A stretch of DNA of 64,000 nucleotides from Candidatus Poribacteria bacterium (GTDB lineage Bacteria > Poribacteria > WGA-4E > PCPOR2b), in NCBI GenBank assembly GCA_022822005.1, contig JAJECO010000062.1:1-64000 (forward strand). Direction: 5' to 3'. A program made the position numbers and the translations under genes. Below, one piece after another: positions 61,592 to 64,000 of the stretch. A model generated the notes under the pieces. It made no database searches. It saw nothing but the letters and a program-made list of their open reading frames with translations, and was not told the origin of the DNA. Position 1 is the stretch's first letter. The number at the start of each line of letters is the position of its first letter.

Positions 61592-64000
61592 ATGCGTATT
61601 ATTACAAAACTGGTTCTTATCTTTTATATCTGCCTGCTCCATAGCACTATTCATGTCCCGACTTGTCGAGGATTCTCGCAAAGCGGACCAAGATCGGGAA
61701 ACGCGCAGCATCCGGCTCAACCCGCTGGCGTCAACTTTGCCGACTCTCAAAACGGGACTGTACGCACTAATACTCCAAAAGTTGAAGACTCCCTATCAAA
61801 GCATGGAAGTAACACAGTCGGAGCCGAAGAAGCAGTTGCGCCAAGTGCCGTTGAGGAGAGTCCGCCGCAGTATCTTTCGGCCTCCGAACAACAGATTAGT
61901 TATGACGACGTTTATGGTCTGGAACTGACCTTGCCCTTCGTAGGAAACGTGGAAGTGAATGCGACAACAAAGGAACAAATTGTTATCAAGCTCGAAAAGC
62001 ATGGGACAGGCCCTAATGAAAAAATTGTCCAAACATACCTTGACGCGGTGCAGATAGACACTTCCACGAAGGATGATATTTTGGTGTTGGTTCCCCGCCT
62101 TCCGGAATCCCTCCATTCAGATAACAAACTGACTCGTCTAAACTGTGTCATCGAAACACCTCCCGACCTAATCCTCACAATCAAGGCAGAGTCTGGAGAT
62201 ATTCGGGTACACGGCATCCGCGGCGATATGGTTTTGACAACGACTATCGGTAATATTCATCTCGACGAAGCGATGGGTGCGTATCAGGTCAGCACTCAAG
62301 AAGGGCTAATCTATGGGAAGATCCTTCTGACCGGTGGCGCTAATACATTTGAAACATGGTCTGGTTCGATAGATCTTGTGATCATGGACGAGATTGCAGC
62401 AAAAATGGTTCTCAATGCGCGCGGTGGAGCAATTTCGCTGCGCTTGCCAGAAAGCTATCCGGCAGATATTGAGATGCAGGTCGAAGCCGATAGCCAACGC
62501 GCTATTAGTATTGATATGCCGGTGGAACTCGAGACTGCCTATGTGGGAGATATCGTCCAAGGCTGGATTAACGGTGGTGGTCCCCTAATTCAAATGACCG
62601 CAGGTCAGGGAATTACGATTCGTCCCTCCCAATCCGTTTCCACTGAATCCAAAACCGACGACGATGAAATAGAAGTCGATACCCCTTACGCCGAAGATGA
62701 CCTACCTCCTCCACCGACGGTTGACGTTCCTCGCGCGTCCGTGCAACCGGTAATAGATGGCGACTTATTCGAGAAAGCTTGGACGAAGTCAGTGCCGCTC
62801 TCCCCCTTCTCTAATGCTGATGCAGTCACACAGCCAAGCCAACAGACACAGGGATTTCTCCTGTGGGATGACCAGTATCTCTATATCGGTGTAAGATTAT
62901 ATGACTCGCAGATGGAGCGAGTTCAAATCACACAGACCAATCCAGAATCGGACGTTTGGCTTGATGACACATTAGAGATTCTCATAGATCCCAATCCGAA
63001 AACCCCGACTTATCACCACCTCGTTATCAACCCGATTGGTACGGTTTTCGATCAGCACATTGAAGCGGCAGATCCGTTGGATTCTGACCTTGGACCTGCT
63101 TATAAAAAGATGGCAAAGCCTGATTGGGACTCGCGCACCCAATTTAAGACGCAGATTACACCGACTTTTTGGAGTGTAGAAGTTGCGCTGCCCCGCGATG
63201 TACTTGAGCCTTCCACATCCGAAAGTCCCGATTCATCGAAGATTGACGTCCCGATACATCGGGATTCCGCTCCCGTTCCGAGGATCCCGACAAGTCGGGA
63301 CTTGCAAAACGAGCGGGCCTGGCGATTTAACCTACATCGCAAAACGCGGGACGGTCCCACCGAACCCGCGTCGAAACCGGGTGTCGAATATAGTTACTGG
63401 TCACCTACTTATGACGAAATACAACCTTGGTGGCCCCATTGGCCGGATCGGATGGGTATCATACGTTTGACAGAGACAGAAAATTCCAAGCCCGCCCAGA
63501 ACTTTGAATTTGTGGAACAGTTCTCGCTCGTCGCTGTCGAGGTCGAGGGAAACAGCAACATCTCGACATTGGAACTGCTTGAGAAAATCCCCTACCAGCC
63601 GGGGGATATCATTTCCATTGAGGAGTTAGCGTGGCTGAACCGTGAATTGGACGCACTCGATTGGTTTAGCGATGTTCGCATAGAGACAAGCGATGCTGTT
63701 AGCGAAGAGGTAGCCGGAGAAGGCGATGAATCGTCACCCGTCCCCATCTTTAAGGTGACCCTGCGAATCCATGTGACCGAAGCGGCAACGTCCCGATTCA
63801 CCGGGATTAATATACACGGAAATAGATACTTTATATCTCCATTCCTGCGCGCAGCATTCGGGTTGGGGCAAGGACGCACCTCAATCGCAAGCCTTAACAC
63901 CAAATGTCAACTAATTGAAAACCTTTACAGACGCCACGGTTATAATCTTGCACAGGTCACCCACCAATTCACCGATACCCATCTGTTAATTGACATTGAC
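61592..64000 (+). CDS. Exported adhesin-like / CBM9-like / POTRA fusion protein (3' end outside the window)
   Basis: 803 codons are visible without a stop, continuing past the edge. It starts at ATG 61592 with an N-terminal signal (MRIITKLVLIFYICLLHS). Residues about 119-325 resemble the DUF4097 adhesin beta-helix. Residues about 379-620 resemble a family 9 carbohydrate-binding (DOMON-like) module, starting VQPVIDGDLFEKAWTKS. Residues about 640-730 and 733-803 resemble two POTRA domains (VEGNSNISTLELLEKIPYQPGDIIS; INIHGNRYF). POTRA domains normally precede an Omp85 barrel. The CBM9 part holds a Pro/Ser-rich insert built from palindromic repeats (63208-63303). Confidence 0.7.
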   Translation, partial: MRIITKLVLIFYICLLHSTIHVPTCRGFSQSGPRSGNAQHPAQPAGVNFADSQNGTVRTNTPKVEDSLSKHGSNTVGAEEAVAPSAVEESPPQYLSASEQQISYDDVYGLELTLPFVGNVEVNATTKEQIVIKLEKHGTGPNEKIVQTYLDAVQIDTSTKDDILVLVPRLPESLHSDNKLTRLNCVIETPPDLILTIKAESGDIRVHGIRGDMVLTTTIGNIHLDEAMGAYQVSTQEGLIYGKILLTGGANTFETWSGSIDLVIMDEIAAKMVLNARGGAISLRLPESYPADIEMQVEADSQRAISIDMPVELETAYVGDIVQGWINGGGPLIQMTAGQGITIRPSQSVSTESKTDDDEIEVDTPYAEDDLPPPPTVDVPRASVQPVIDGDLFEKAWTKSVPLSPFSNADAVTQPSQQTQGFLLWDDQYLYIGVRLYDSQMERVQITQTNPESDVWLDDTLEILIDPNPKTPTYHHLVINPIGTVFDQHIEAADPLDSDLGPAYKKMAKPDWDSRTQFKTQITPTFWSVEVALPRDVLEPSTSESPDSSKIDVPIHRDSAPVPRIPTSRDLQNERAWRFNLHRKTRDGPTEPASKPGVEYSYWSPTYDEIQPWWPHWPDRMGIIRLTETENSKPAQNFEFVEQFSLVAVEVEGNSNISTLELLEKIPYQPGDIISIEELAWLNRELDALDWFSDVRIETSDAVSEEVAGEGDESSPVPIFKVTLRIHVTEAATSRFTGINIHGNRYFISPFLRAAFGLGQGRTSIASLNTKCQLIENLYRRHGYNLAQVTHQFTDTHLLIDID
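63226..63303. repeat. Palindromic repeat cluster inside coding sequence
   Basis: TCCCGATTCATCGAA (63226) and TCCCGATACATCGGGA (63249-63264) lie in tandem, followed by CCGACAAGTCGGGAC. All are read through in frame and encode a Pro/Ser-rich segment (DVPIHRDSAPVP) in the CBM9-like domain. The same codon phase (VPIHR) is used at the end of the PFK-like gene. Confidence 0.65.

Overview
The window looks like a chromosomal contig from an uncultured Gram-negative bacterium. The gene content is most like Candidatus Poribacteria or a Planctomycetes-type relative: five phytanoyl-CoA-dioxygenase-fold (PhyH) genes, several SDR oxidoreductases, LarA-like, Gfo/Idh/MocA, enolase-superfamily, DUF6807, GH127 and acetyl-xylan-esterase genes, all scattered in short operons. 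KdsB (KDO activation for LPS) and an outer-membrane POTRA protein indicate an outer membrane. The taxonomic guess is inference from gene families; no rRNA or phylogenetic marker was compared.

Layout. 1-3.3 kb: J-domain protein, a PFK-family protein with altered catalytic motifs, and a membrane hydrolase. 3.7-7.0 kb: secreted metallophosphoesterase, then a PhnY/PhnZ-like pair for oxidative phosphonate (C-P) cleavage. 7.3-9.0 kb: tRNA-Asp, tRNA-Val and a second identical tRNA-Asp behind a strong promoter, then serS. 9.1-13.7 kb: an accessory region with two GIY-YIG proteins, a TPR protein, an interrupted XRE regulator, a Schlafen-AlbA_2/nuclease/DUF4268 fusion and a membrane coiled-coil protein. 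13.76-14.59 kb: a two-domain rhodanese whose catalytic cysteine codon is UGA, probably a selenoprotein. 14.8-20.3 kb (minus strand): PLP enzymes and an AAC(3)-family acetyltransferase. 20.9-26.6 kb: a fused MntA-HepT toxin-antitoxin protein, SDRs, a PhyH protein and a DUF6807 protein. 26.6-29.8 kb: glnE. 30-40.4 kb: peptidase, epimerase, PhyH, enolase-superfamily dehydratase, aldolase, aldo/keto reductase, aroB and an amidohydrolase. 40.4-44.5 kb (minus): a LarA-like, Gfo/Idh/MocA and ThDP-enzyme operon. 44.6-49.6 kb: kdsB-pyrG facing hemE-hemH. 49.6-61.2 kb: dienelactone hydrolase, two PhyH proteins, tandem TolB-like propellers, then a carbohydrate block (acetyl esterase, its catalytically dead paralogue, GH127, MFS transporter, beta-propeller glycosidase-like protein). 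61.6 kb to the edge: an incomplete exported protein combining adhesin-like, CBM9-like and POTRA domains.

Non-coding DNA is dominated by short repeats. There are inverted-repeat (MITE-like) elements of two main families: family M with ends AGGACTTACGCA and family E with ends CTAGGGCTATTTAG. Hairpin repeats and a very frequent palindrome, TCCCGATNNATCGGGA, are also present. The palindrome occurs inside coding sequences too, where it appears to have added an in-frame peptide insert.

The most interesting observations are the UGA-containing rhodanese, the palindrome-derived protein insertion, the single-chain MntA-HepT, the AlbA_2-nuclease-DUF4268 protein in its GIY-YIG neighbourhood, and the adhesin/CBM9/POTRA fusion.
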